NCBI GenBank assembly: GCA_029783825.1
Contig: JAREIK010018633.1
Location: 1-64,000 of the forward strand
Reading direction: 5' to 3'
Origin: Sapria himalayana
Lineage: Eukaryota > Streptophyta > Magnoliopsida > Malpighiales > Rafflesiaceae
DNA: 64,000 bases
This document shows, piece by piece, positions 47,431-61,700 of the stretch. How positions within the stretch are numbered: position 1 is the first letter of the stretch; each line of letters starts with the position of its first letter. The notes under the pieces are model-generated. The model did no database searches and was not told the origin of the DNA. It saw nothing but the letters and a program-made list of their open reading frames with translations. Made by a program: the position numbers and the translations under genes.

Positions 47431-49958
47431 TGAAGAAGGAATTCCAGGATTATGAAACATCAAAGTCCCAGACATCCATGGGAAATACACAAACACGGTT
47501 TATTCCTCCTTTCTCTAGTATGGGTCCAAGGAATTGGGTGCAATCTCAGGGTATTCAACAAATATCTTCTACTTCAAAAGCATATCAGGTTGGCCAAGGC
47601 ATGGGTCGAGGTAGAGGTAAGAGTTCACAGATCAGGACTTTAAGGACCCAAGGGCGTGTCTATGTAATTACACCACAGATGGAAAGGATAGATCAGTTAG
47701 TAGTACAAGATACTTTCTTGCTTTTTCATTTATGGGAAAGAGTTCAATTTAATTATGGTGAATCACATTCATTTATTTCTACATCATGTGTGAAAGAATT
47801 GGGGTTAAGAGTTAAAATTTGGATGAGCTATGTCAAATATGTCAATATTTTAGAGTCATGGCAGATATGTCAAGATTGTGAGCTAGAAATCTCAGGGATT
47901 ATATTCATGGTAGATCATAGAGTCATGGACAAGTCGGATTTTGATGTAATTCTTGGCATGGAATGGTTAACATAATATCAAGTCATTATTGGTTGTGATC
48001 GTAGAAGAATTATTATCCACACACCAGACGATATATGTGTTGTATTTCAGAGGGATAAGCTTGATACTTTACCTCATACTATATATGATTCTGAATGACA
48101 TGGACAACTTATGGGTTGGCTGGCATGTCTCACTCTAGAAGAAGAAGAGACATTGAATATGAAATTTCCTCGGATAGTTTGTGAATATGTAAATATTTTT
48201 TCTGATGAATTACCAGGATTACCCTCGCACAAGAATGTGGATTTTTGTATTGAGTTACATCCTGGTACATCACCCATTTCTATGATTCCACATAGGATGA
48301 CACCGATTGAATTAAAAGAACTCAAGGTCTAAATATAATATTTGGGGGACAAGGGTTTTATAAAACCCAGCATTTCACCTTGGGGTGCTTCGATTTTATT
48401 TGCAAAGAAGAATGATAAAACTCTTCAACTGTGCATTGATTATCGATAGTTGAATAGGGTTATGATAAAGAATCGATATCCATTACCAAGGATTGATGAT
48501 TTATTTAACCAGTTAAAAGGGGCACATGTATTTTCCAAAATAGATCTTCGTAGTGGATATAACCCATTGCGAGTTAGAGAGGCTGACATTCCTAAGACAG
48601 TATTTAGAATAAGGTATAGGCATTTTGAGTTTACAGTAATGTCTTTCAGATTAACGAATGCGCTAGCGGCATTTATGGATCATATGCATAGAATATTTCA
48701 GCCATATTTAGATTATTTTGTTGTGATTTTTGTGGATTACATTTTGATCTATTCTCAGTCGAAAGGAGAGCATGAGGATCATTTACATATTGTTCTCCAA
48801 ACTTTGAGAGAACATAAGTTGAATGTCAAGTTTGATAAATATGACTTTTCGTTGACAAAAATAAAAATTTTGGGACATGTAGTGTCAGCTAAAAGTGTCT
48901 CAGTGGACCCTAAAAAAGTTAGGGCAGCTATGAGTTGGGAGATACCAAAGTTAGTTTTTGAAATTCGTAGTTTTTTGGGATTGGCTGGGTATTATAAAGA
49001 TTTATTGATAATTTTTCTCGGTTAGCTGCTCCAATTACTAGATTGACCAGGAAGGAAGTCAAGTATGAGTGGACTGATTCATCTGAAAATGCATTCCATG
49101 AATTTAAAAGGAGACTTACTTCAGCGCCTATTCTAATAATTTCGGATAGGGGGCAGAAATATACAGTGTATTGTGATACCTCGAAAGATGGATTGGGATA
49201 TGTTAGTCAGGGTGTTATCGGGAGTTAGTAGCCATACCTTTGCTATTAAATAAGGTGATTGAGATGCATAAACAAGATGAAGAAATATTATATATAAAGA
49301 ACTGAGTAGAGACTAGTACGTGCGATGAAGGTTAGGCTATTCATATGGATGGTAGTCTTCGGTTTAGGGGACGGATTGTGGTTCCCTAGATAGTGGAATT
49401 GAGAGAGGAGATTGTAAGAGAATTTCACAGTTAACATTTTACAGTACATCCAGGTGGCACAAAGATGTATAATGATCTTCGTCGCCAGTATTACTAGAAT
49501 GGGATGAAGAAACATATTGGGAATTTTGTTCGACGATACCTCACATGTCAGTAGATAAAGGCTGAGCTTCAGAGGCCGATAGGATTACTCCACCCTTTGG
49601 AGGTAGTAGAGTAGAAATGAAAGCATATCACGAAGGATTTTGTGACTCACTTGCCACAGACATCACTAAAACATGATGTTGTGTGGGTAAGTATGGAGAG
49701 GCTTACAAAGTCCGAACATTTTCTAGCAATGCGAATGACCTTCACACGAGAGGAATTATATAGGTTATATATATGAGAAATTTTCCGATTACATGGAGTG
49801 CCAGTATCTATTGTATCAGATAGAGATCCCAAAATTTTAGCTCTTTTTTGGAAGAGTTTTTAGAAAGTAATATGAACACAATTGATAATGAGCACTGCTT
49901 TCCATCCACAAATAGATGGTCAGTCAGAAAGAACCATGCAAGTTTTGGAACATGTGTT
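47430..49958 (+). pseudogene. Ty3/gypsy pol remnant (PR, RT, RNase H, truncated IN)
   Basis: Domains in order. Protease (47,700-47,975): the active-site Asp-Ser/Thr-Gly is NYG at 47,751-47,759, though FDVILGMEWL is kept. Reverse transcriptase (48,290-49,020): [35 protein letters not shown]; the catalytic pair is DY, not DD, at 48,735-48,740. RNase H start (49,020-49,230): FLGLAGYY precedes it, then YTVYCDTSKDGLG. Integrase core (49,500-49,958): KDFVTHLP, VSIVSDRDP, TAFHPQIDGQSERT. The order PR-RT-RH-IN marks Ty3/gypsy. Stops are frequent, two active sites are lost, and the sequence breaks off just after the integrase DGQSERT motif into TATC satellite. No 3' LTR remains. Confidence 0.88.
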
Positions 49959-52423
49959 TCTATATATATATATATATATATATCTATATCTCTATTTGTC
50001 TATCTATTTATCTATCCGTTTGTCTATTTATTTATCTTTATATCTTTCTATATATCTACCTATCTTTCTATATTGTCTATCTGTCTATCTATAAATCTAT
50101 CTATCTATTTATCGAGTTTTCTTTTTATCCATCTACATGTCTATATATCTATCCAACTATATGTCTACCTATCTATCTATCAATTTTTCTATCTATCAAT
50201 TTTTCTATCTATCAAACTATCTATATATCTTTCTAAATGTCTATCTCTCTGTATCTATCCTCTATATGCCTATCTGATGTAAATATCAATCTATCTATAT
50301 ATATGCCTATAAGTGTGTTTGTGTTTCTATCTGTATGTGTGTCCTTGTGTCTGTTTATTTATTTGTGTATCTGTGTCTCTCTATCTGTATGTCAATTTAT
50401 CTGTCTCCGTGTCTATGTGTACGTGTGTGTTTTTGTCTATCTATTTTTTTGTCAGTTTGTCAATATTTCTGTCTATCTATGTGTGTCTTATTGTATCTCT
50501 CTATCTATAGGTGTGTATGTGTGTCTGTATGTCTATCTATATATATATGTGTCTATGTATTCATGTGTGTATTTGTGTCTATCTGTCAATCTATATATTT
50601 TCTATGTATCTATCTTTTTGTCTATCTTTCTGTCTATCTTTCTATCTATCTTTATGTCTATTAATCTATTTATCTTTCAATCTATCTATCTAACTATATA
50701 TCTATCTCTCTATCTATTTATGTACTTATCTATCTATCTATTTATCGATTGATCGATCTATTTATCTATCTATCAACCTATATATCTATCTATCTATATG
50801 CCTATCTTACTATCAAGATATCTATATATCTATCTGTCTATCTATCTGTCTATCTATCTATCTATAAGTCTATTTGTCTATGTATCTATCTATATATCTA
50901 TTTGTCTATCTGTCTATCTATCTATCTATTTGTCTATAAGTCTCTCTACCTATCTGCTATCTATCTATCTATCTATCTATCTGACTATCTGTGTATTTGT
51001 ATATCAATCTATTTGTCTATCTATTTAATTGAATATCTGTCTATTTATCCATCTGTCTATCTTCTATATGGTATATTTGTCTATTTGTCTATATTTCTAT
51101 CTATTTAATAGTTTATATATTTCTCTATCTACTTATCTATTTGTCTATCTATATATCTATCTATTTGTCCATCTATCTAACTTTTTGTTTGTTTAACTGT
51201 CTATTTATGTATCTATCTATCTATTTATCTCTCAAAATGTCTATGTCTCTGTGTGTATCCTGTATCTACCTATCTATATATCTATCAATCTATTTGTTTG
51301 TCTGACTATCTATTTATCTATCTATCTTGCTATATATCTATCTATCTATCAACCAATCTATCTGTATATCTATCTATATACCAATCTATAAATCAATCAA
51401 TATATCTATCTATCTATTTATTTATCTATCTTACTATCTGTCTATCTATTAATTATTTATCTATCTGCCTATGTGTCTAACTATCTATCTACCTATATGT
51501 CTATATATATATATATATATATATATCTTTCTGTCTATATGTCTATCTCTCTATGTATCTATCGATCGATCGATCTATCTATCTATCTATCTGAAAATCT
51601 ATATATATGTCGATCTTTCTTCTCAGTATTTTATTATCTATATATATCTCTATCTGTCAATCTTTCTATCGGTCTATCTTTGTATTTATCTATTTGTCTA
51701 TCTATCTATTAATATATTTTATCTATCTATCTGTCTGTCTATATATCTATTTTCCTATCTATCTGTCTATCAATCTATATATTTGTCAATCTATCGATCT
51801 ATCTGTCTAAATGTCTAAATCTTTATATGTTTGTCTATCTATTTATCTGTCTATTGGTCTATCTATTTATCTGTCTTACTAACTATCTTTCTACATTTCT
51901 ATCTATCGATATATCTACCTAACTCTCTAAATGTATATCTCTCTATGTATATCCTCTATATGCCTATATATATATATATATATCTATCTATCTCTCTATT
52001 TATTTTTCTGTGTTTCAGTGTGTCTATTTCTATGTGTGTCTTTGCATATGTTTATCTGACTATGTATCTATGTGTCTGTCTATCTATGTGTCTGTGTATC
52101 TGTCTATCTATGTGTCTGTTTGTTTGTGTGTCTGATTGTCTATCATTTTGTCTATTTGTGTGTCTGTCTGTATATCTTCTTATCTATGTGTGTCTGTGTG
52201 CATAACTATATGTCTGTCTATCTGTCTATCTATTTAACTATTTGTTCGTGTGTCTGTGTGTCTGTCTAATTGTTTGTCTATCTATCTTTATGTCTATCTA
52301 TCTTTATGTCTATCTATATGTCTATATATTGATCTATCTATCTATCTAGCTATCTATTTATCTATCTATCTATCTATCATTCAATCAATCATTCTTTCTA
52401 TCTATCTGCCTATCAAACTATAT

Positions 52424-52467
<44 letters not shown>

Positions 52468-54856
52468 ATCTATCTATCTATCTTTTTGTCTATATGTTTA
52501 TCTGTCTATCTATATATTTGGATATATATTTATCTATCTATCTAACTATCTATACATCTATCTATAAATTTATCTATCTATCTATATATATTTGGACATA
52601 TATGTCTATATGTCTATAGTCTGACTATATGTCTATCTATATAACTATCTGTCTACTATCTATCAATCTATGTGTCAATATGTCTATTTGTTTATCTGTC
52701 TCTCTGGCTATCTATTTATGTAACAATTTGGCTATCTATCTATCGATCTGTTTAACTATCTATCTATCTATCTATCTTTCTATGTATCTAACTATCTATT
52801 TGTCTATCTATCTAGCTATCAAAATGTCTATCTATAGATATGTTTATTTGTATATTTTTCTATCTTTCTATATGGTATATCTGTATATTTGTCTATCTAT
52901 TTATCAATTTCTACCTTTATTTATCTACTATTATATTTTTCTATCTATAAATCAATTAATATATTTGTCTATTTGTTTATCTATCTATCTATTTATCTTT
53001 CTAAATGTCTGTCTTTGTGTCTCTCCTCTATATGCATATATATATATATATATATATCTATCTATCTATCTATTTGTTTGTCTATATGTCTATCTCTATA
53101 TCTTTCAGTCTGTCTGTATGAATGTCATTGTATCTATCTATCTATTATCTAGTTATCAATCTATCTATCTATCTTTCGATCTATCTATCAATCTCTCTAT
53201 CTAAATACCAAATTATCTATATATCTATCTGTTTATCTGTATATCATTCTATTTGTGTATTTGTCTATCTGTCCATCTAGTCTTTCTGTATATTTGATTA
53301 TTTACTCATCTATTTATCTATATGTCTATCTATTTATCTATCTATATGTCGATCTGTTTATCTATCTATCTATCTGTCTGTCTATCACTCAATCAATCTG
53401 TCTATCTATCTATCTGTCTATCTGTCTATCTATCTATCTATCTATTTGGTTTATCTAATTGTCTATCTATCTGTCTGTCTTTCTATCTATCTAAATATCT
53501 ATCTGCTATCTATCTAAATATCTATCTGCTATCTATCTATCTATCTATTTGTGTCTATATGTCTATTTGTCTATTTTTCTATCTATCTATCTATCTCACT
53601 ATCTATCTGTCTATCAATCTATATATCTATCTATCTGTTTGTCTATCTATTTATCTATTTATCTAGCTATCTATCTTTCTATGTATTTGTGTATCTATCT
53701 ATCTTTCTGTTTATCTATCAATCTATCTATCCGTCTATCTATCTATCTATCTATCTTTATGGTCTATTTGTCTATCTATCTATCTATTTATCATTTTATC
53801 AGTTTATATCTTTATCTATCAACTTGTATATTTTTCTATCTATCTATCTACCTATCTATCTATCTATCTTTATGTCTATCTATCTATCTGTCTATTTGTT
53901 TATCTTTCTATCTTTTCTATATAAATGTCTATGTCTCTATGTCATTCCTTTATCTACATATAAATCAATCAATAAATCAATCTATTTGTCTATCAATCTA
54001 TCTATCAATCTATGTCAATCTGTCTGACTATCAATCAATCAATTGATCTATCGATTGATTGATCTATCTATCTCTCTATCTATCTATCTATCTATGTATT
54101 TATCTATTTATCTATCTATCACTCTATCTGTATATATATATATATATATATCTATCTATCTTTCTATTTGACTATCTGTATATCTATTTATTTGACTTAT
54201 GTATATCTATCTAACTATCTGTCTGTCTATCTTTTTGTCTGTGTATCTATCTATCTATCTATCAATCTATCCATCAATTTATCTAGCTATCTTTCTTTCT
54301 ATCGATTTGTCTATCTATCTATCTATCTATCTATCTTACTATCTGTCTATCTATCTATATATTTATCATTCTTCTATCTATTTGTTTATCTTTCTATCTG
54401 TCAATCTATTTATTTATCTATCTTTTTATATGTCTATCAATCTATTTGTCTATATGTCTACCTATAAATTTATCTATTTGTCTATCTATCTATCTGTATA
54501 TATTTCTATTTGTCTATCTATCTATCTGTCTATCTATCTAAGTGTCTGTCTATCTATTTATTTATATATCTATCAATCTATCTATATATCGATCTGTATA
54601 TCTGTCTATCTAACTATCTGTCTATTTGTTTATATGTTAATCTTTCTTCTGTTTATTTGTTTATCTTTCTATTTGTCAATCTGTCTATCGTTGAATTTGT
54701 CTATGTTTTTATCTCTCTATCTATCATTTTGTCTATCTATATAATGATATGTCTATCTATCTTCTATCTATCTATATATTTTTCTATTTATCTATCTTTC
54801 TATTTGTCTATAATTTTATCTATCTATCAATTTGTCTATCTATCTATCTATCTGTG

Positions 54857-54889
<33 letters not shown>

Positions 54890-57526
54890 ATCTTTATGTC
54901 TTTCTGTTTATATGTCTACATGTTTTATTGTCTATCTATCTATATATCTGTCTATCTATTTGTCTATCTATATATCTATCTATTTATCTGTTTGTCTATC
55001 TATCTATATGGCTATCTATTTGTCTATCTATCTATCTATTTGCCTATCTATTTGTATATCTATCTATATGTCTATTTATTTATCTATCGATCTGGCTATC
55101 TGTTTATCTACCTTTCTTTTTATTTGTCTATCTGTCTATCTCTCTATATGGTCTATCTTCCTATATCTCTTTATATCTAACTATCTATTTATCAGTTTAT
55201 CTCTTTATCCATCTACTTGTCTATCTGTCTATCTATATATCAGACTATCTTTCAATATATCTATTTGTACATATGTCTCTTTGCCTATATCTATAAATGT
55301 TTATCTACCAGTGTCTATCCTCTTTGTTCCTATTTATCTATCTATCTATGAATATATTTATTTATCTATCTGTTTGTCTATCTGTCTATGTATATATCTA
55401 TGTGTCAATCTATATATCTGATTTTTCTATCTATCTTTATGTCTGTCTATTTATTTGTCTATCTATCTTTGTGTCTATTTGGTAGTCTTTCTATTTTTTG
55501 TAGGTTTGTCTGTCTTTCTATCTCCTTCTCTGTTTATATGTCTATAAATCTATCTATATATCTATCATTTGATCTATATTTCTTTCTATCTTTATATCTA
55601 TCTTTATATCAATCTATATCTCTATTTATTTGTATATCTATATGTCTTTCTGTATAACTGTCTTTTTGTCTTTGTCTTTCTGTATATCAGTATATATGTC
55701 TATCTATCTATCTATATGTCTATATATCTATCTGTCTGTCTATCTATCTGCCTATTGTCTATCTATCTATCTATAAATCTATTTATCTGTTTATCTTTCT
55801 ATCTTTCTATCATTTTTCGATATATCTATCTACATATCTATTTGTTTATCTATATATCTGTCTATCTCTCTATCTCTCTATCTATCAATATGTATATCTG
55901 ACTATGCATCTATATGACTATCTGTTTATCTATCTATCTATCTTATGTATATATATCTATCGATCTATATGTCTATCAATCAATATGTCTTCTATCTATC
56001 TATATATTTATCTATCTTTCTATCTATAGTTCTAACTATTTATTTGTTTATCTGGCTATATACCTATCAATCTCTCTATCTATCTATGCATCTATCTTTC
56101 TATCTAAGCATCTATCTGTCTAGCTATTTCTCTATCTATCAGTCTATATCGATATGACTATTTATCAATCTGTCTATCTGTCTATATGTTTATCTATCTA
56201 TCTCTCAATCTAACTATCTATTTATTTGTTTATCTGTCTTCTTTCTATCAGTATATTTATCTATTTGTTTATCTGTCTATTTATATATCTATCTATTGGT
56301 CTATGTTTCTTTCTATCTAATTGTTTACCTTTTTATCTGTCTATATGTCTATATATCAATTTGCCTATCTATCTATCAATCTATTTATATGTCTTTCTGT
56401 CTATAAATCTATATGCCTAACTTTCTAAAAGTTTATTTGCCTATTTGTCTTTCTATCTATTTGTCTATATGTTTATATATCTATCGATCTATTTGTCTAT
56501 CTATCTAACTGTATATTTGTCTACCTATCTATCTATATGTCTATCGATCTGTATATCTATCTGTATATCTAACTATATGTCAATCTATATTTCTATCTAT
56601 CTCTCAAAATATCTATGTTTTGGTGCCTATCCTTTCTTAGCCTATCTATCTATCTATCTATATATATATATTTATCTGCTTGTCTATCTATCTGTTTGTA
56701 TATTTGTGTGTTTGTCTCTTTGTTTGTTGTTTTGTTTGTTTGTCTATTTGTCTGTATATGTGTATGCCAATTTGTCCATCTATTTGTTTGTCTGTGTTTG
56801 TGTGCCTATGTGTTATGTGTCAGTGTGTTTGTGTGTTGTGTGTCTATGTGTCTATGTGTTTGTCTGTCTATCTATCAATCTATAAATCTATATATCTATC
56901 TATCTATCAAATGATCTATCTATTTATCTATATATCTATCTACCTACCTACCTATCTATCTATCTATTTATCTACCTATCAAGCTATATGTCTATATGTC
57001 TATCTGTTTATTTGTCTATATATCTATCTGTCTATCTGTCTATCTGGTTATCTAGCTATCTGCCAATCTGGCAATGTGTGTATCTATCTATATATCTTTA
57101 TATCAGTCTATCTATAAATCTATTTGTCTATCTATCTGTCTATCTAACTTTCTATCTATTTATCTATCTATCAATATGTCGGTTATCTATATGTCTATTT
57201 ATCTAATTGTCTATATGTCTAAAGTTCCATCTACCTATCTAATTAACTTTCTATCTATCTGTCTATTTGTCTATATATCTATATATCAAATGATATATAT
57301 GTCTATTTATTTGTCTATCTATCTATCTGTTTGTCTGTCTATATATCTACCTGTTTGTCTAACTATCTATATATCGTTCTATTTGTCTCTCTATGTTTCT
57401 GTGTGTCTATGTGTTTATATGTCTATGTGACAATGTGTCTGCTTGTCTGTCTTTCTTTATGTCTATTATCAATCAATTTATCTATCTATCTATCTATATG
57501 TCTATCTATCTATTGATCTCTCTATC
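49959..57526 (+). repeat. TATC satellite punctuated by a conserved landmark
   Basis: About 7.6 kb of TATC-type repeat with TGTC/TGTG-rich patches (for example 50,300-50,600, 52,010-52,270 and 56,700-56,870). Every long frame (up to 303 codons at 54,510-55,421) is repeat translation. A non-tetranucleotide landmark, in outline ctaaatgtctat, then tctctgt, then tatcctctatatgcctat, recurs seven times at 50233, 51231, 51927, 53001, 53916, 55291 and 56601 with varying decay. Spacings are 998, 696, 1074, 915, 1375 and 1310 bp, several followed by a TA run. Confidence 0.93.
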
Positions 57527-57535
57527 TTTTTTTTA

Positions 57536-58782
57536 AGTGTTATTTATTAGTTATAACCCTCTCTTTTGGCGGAGGAATACCATTTTTACAAACTAACATC
57601 TACCCTTATCCCTATTACACCCAATATTTAAGAAAATCTTTAACATTTAGATCAAACTAAGTGTATAAATTTAAAGGGAAATGTTTTTGAGGTCTTGAGA
57701 TCTTTCTTTAAGCTTTGAGAAGTTCATTCTTTCTAATGAAACCATGGCTGAATCTTTATTCGTATAGTAAAGATAAGTGCAGTCTTTTTCAAGAGTCCAT
57801 GTCTCTTCCGCGTCTTGTAAGGTGAGACCTTTGATTTGGAATTCTTCTTGTGATGTTACTCTTTGAGAGATGCTAGAATGCTATCGCTTTTTTAGAGTAT
57901 CCCGCCTTGAATATCAGCATTGCATCTTTTAAATTCTGCTTTGTAATAAATATTCATCAATTTCTGGAAATTCCAACCAGAAAAATTCAGCAGCAGACTC
58001 CCTCCTTAAGCTGTAAGAGTTCCCTGCTTGGCTGCCTCCCTCCTTGCTTTTTAAGCTTTGATCTTCCTTTACTCTACTATTGCTTCTTTACATGAATTAC
58101 ATACTTAGCACAACTCAACTAAAATTTTACAGACTTCCAGCTTTTCTAAAATAACACAGACTTCATAAAAACACAGCATCTACTTATATCAAATAACACA
58201 GACTTCCAGAAAATACAACATTCTAAAAAAAACAGACTCCATACACCTATAATAAGAAAAGAAAACTAAAAGACAGCAGGTACTACGTCCAGCTTTATGT
58301 CATTTTCCTCTACTTAGTTACCTGCAAGAAAGAGCTACATGCATATATATAATCTACTCTATTATTCAATACCCCGTCTTGCTCCTTCTAATTAGCCCTG
58401 CAATGTTACTGTACATTTTTTTTATTAAAGCTGTAAAACAGCAACTGTACTGTAATTTTGAGCGCTCTGCAGTGTTATTGTTTTTTAATAAGCAACCTGC
58501 AGTGCATGAAAGTATATTTCTGTTTTAATAAGCAAAAATACCCCTAAGCCTGCAGAAAGATCATATCTGTTTTTAAAACAGAAACATTGCTTACTAAAGC
58601 CTGCCGTGTTGCTGTATTTTTGAGCCCCCTAAACCTGCAGTCTTACCAATCTGTACTACAATGTATCCCAACCATCATAGCAACATCCCTCAGGACCAGG
58701 ATGAGACTATGAAGATATGAACTTTAATCTGTTTCAGCATCATACATAGAATACCAGAATAAACACAAGAAAATCCTTATAA
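57536..58782 (-). other. 3' region of the LINE
   Basis: Non-coding on the minus strand, between the RNase H stop and the poly(A). It contains AATAAA at 57,543-57,548, about 10 bp before the A tail. Several C-rich and TGCAG-type words recur loosely (58,400-58,650), for example cctgcagt and gtgttgctgta-like phrases. Short + strand frames here (such as 57,907-58,095) look fortuitous. It is long for a 3' UTR, so an older insertion within it is possible. Confidence 0.55.
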
Positions 58783-61700
58783 CTAAAAATTATTATTTTT
58801 AATTTTTCTAATATAAGGAAAATCCATGCTATCTAATTTTATAATACCAAAATACTTTTTTGGTAAATTATCTTCTTTATACTCGTGATCTCCTCTCTTC
58901 CTACCATCTTTAGATAATGCATCAGCCAAAGCGTTAGCTTCTCTGAAGATGTGTTTTATAGTGAAATCTAATGAATTTATGTCATGCAGAATTTCTTCTA
59001 TCTCATTTTCATATTTCCACATAATTGACTGTATTTTAATTAGATTTACAACTATTTTTGAATCAATTTGAATATCTACATTCTTGATATTTAAGTTTTT
59101 ACATATTCTTATTCCTTTTTTTAGTGCTAATATCTCGGCATGTAAAGCCGACGATGCTTGCAATCTTCTAGTGAAAGCTAAAATTAACTTCCCCTCCGAG
59201 TTTCTAATTGCTCCCCCTCCTCCAGCTTCCCCCATATCTCTATCGAAACTACCATCTGTATTTAAGGTAAACACACCTCTTGCAGGTTTTTCCCATTTTA
59301 TGCTAATTGTTTTAAATTACTTAAGTGGTTTTTCTTTTAGGTTCCAAAACTATAAGGTATCCTTATCCATCTTTGAACCTTGTGTTTTTATAGGGCATAT
59401 CTCTGAAATTTTTCTTGTTTCCTCTTTTATTTCTTTCCAGATATCTTCCACCATCATATTATACCCTTCGAATCTACTTTTATTCCTAGCTTTCCAAATG
59501 CACCAAATGACTATTGGTGGAATATTGCTTTTAATCCATTTCTGTGCCATGCTAGGAACATTTGAATTACACCATTTTTTAAACCTACAACTTAGAGGGA
59601 GATGTTCATATTTTATCTGCATTTCTGATGCTAATCTTTTCCATATTTCTGCAGCTACTTTTCCTTCTGAAAATAGGTGATCTAATGTTTCAATCTCATT
59701 TAAGCAACATTCACATCTAGAAACTAGCTGAATACCTTTCTGCTTTAAATTATTATCAATTGGGATAATATTAGATAAAACTTTCCACATAAAAGTTTTA
59801 ATTTTTTGTGGATTGTCATTATTCCAAGCCCATTTAAATAATATTTGTTCTTTTTTCTTTTTTCTTAAGACATTTTTCACTGTTTTAAGCGAAAATGTGC
59901 CCTCCGGAGATAAGGTCCATCTCCATCCTTTTTTCGTCTGTTTAGAGTAATTTTCCACTAAATCTCTTTGTTTAAGCATTTGATTCCAAACCTGTGAACT
60001 CCTACTTTTATTTTTTATTTTATTAATGTCATCCTTTATGCAGTACTTTGCCCTCATAAATTTAGACCATAAGCTTTCATTTTCTTTTAAATTCCACCAT
60101 CTCTTGCTAGCCCCTGCTTTGGCTAAGTCAATGATGTTGACAAAGCCTAAACCAGCTTCTTGGAAAGGATAACATAAATCTCTCCATTTTTTCCAATGAA
60201 GTTTGTGTTTACCCTCTTTTTTACCCCACAAAAAATTGGCTAATTCTTTTTCAATTTCTTTTATAAATTTGATTGAAGGCTGCATGATCATAATATTATG
60301 CATTATTAAACTTTCTAAAACATATTTTATAAGGGTTATTCTGCCCCCCATACTTAGATATTCTACTTTCCATCCTGCAATTTTCTTTTTTAATTTATTT
60401 ATTAGAAGCGCTAAGTATTCTGTCTTGAACTTTCCTTCATAAATCGGGCAACCTAGATAAATCATTTCTCCTTTTTTGTGAGAGAAACCTGTGATAATTT
60501 TAATTCTATGTGATAATGCAGTTGGGGCTTTATAAGATATCATATATTGACATTTTCTTTTGTTTAATTTTTGACCTGTTTCTTCCTCCATGCATTTTAA
60601 TAAATCTATCAGGTTACTTAATGATTTACTGCATCCATTAGTGAATATCATTACATCATCTGTATATGCTAAACAACTTACCAGGGGTGTGTTTTTTGGC
60701 TGTCTAAAAGTACCTATAAGACCATTTAACATTTTATTTTTAAGATTAACTATCAAGAGTTCTAGATAAATATTAAATAGTGATGGCGATAGCGGGTCAC
60801 CTTGTCTTAAACCTCTAACTGGCTTTATTTCCTTTCCTACTTTCCCATTTGTTATAATTCTAGCCCATGTGTTTGATATACATCTGTATATCAGATCTAT
60901 CCATGTCTCAGAGAAGCCCATTTTTCTCATCGTTGAACAGAGAATACTCCATTCAACTCTATCAAATGCTTTGGAAAGATCTAGCTTAATTAATACATTA
61001 TTACCTCTTGTTTTAGTACCTATTTCTCTGCACATTTCTTTTGCCAAGCAGATATTATCCATAATCAATCTATTTTTCATAAAACCAGTTTGTTCTTCAG
61101 AAATAATTTTTGGTAATAGCAATGCTAATCTATTTTGTAGAATTTTGGCTAAAATTTTATATATTGAATTACAAAGACTAATTGGCCTAAAGTCCTCTCC
61201 TTTCTGTGGATTTTCCACTTTCGGAATGAGAATTAAATGAAAACTACCCCATTTCTTACCTATATCAGCTCCACAGAATATACTATTTATGGCTTTTTCT
61301 AAATCTTTTTTTATTATTTCCCAGCAAATCTGAAAGAAGCAATTGTTCCAACCATCTGGGCCAGCTGCACTGTCTTTATTCATACTAAAAATTGCATTTC
61401 TAATTTCTTCTTCTTCAGGGAATTTTGTTAGCATATTATTATCATCTGAAGAAATTTTATTCTCTATATTTTGTATAAGTGTGTTGCCTTTTAGCTCTCT
61501 TATTCCACCTAAGTGATTCTCAAAAAACTTTGTAAAATAATTTTCTATATCTAAGTCTTTTTCAAGCCATACATTTTCATTGTTTTTTATTCCCCTAATT
61601 CTATGTTTTTGAGATTTTAGTTTAGCCACTTTTTGAAAAAAAATTTGTGTTTTTATCTCCTTCTTTCAACCATTTAATTTTCGCTTTTTGTTTCCAGAAA

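Noticed and set aside
54510..55421. 303-codon open frame and dozens of others rich in Ser, Ile, Tyr and Leu across the satellites
   Set aside because: TATC repeats read as Tyr-Leu-Ser-Ile in every frame of that strand with no stops. Length therefore says nothing about coding, and the frames overlap each other in two or three phases.
57907..58095. Small + strand frame in the LINE 3' region
   Set aside because: No similarity or signals. The region lies between the RNase H stop and the poly(A) of the minus-strand element.
59084..59680. 198-codon + strand frame and other + frames across the LINE
   Set aside because: They are shadows of ORF2 on the opposite strand, where RT and RNase H motifs are unambiguous.
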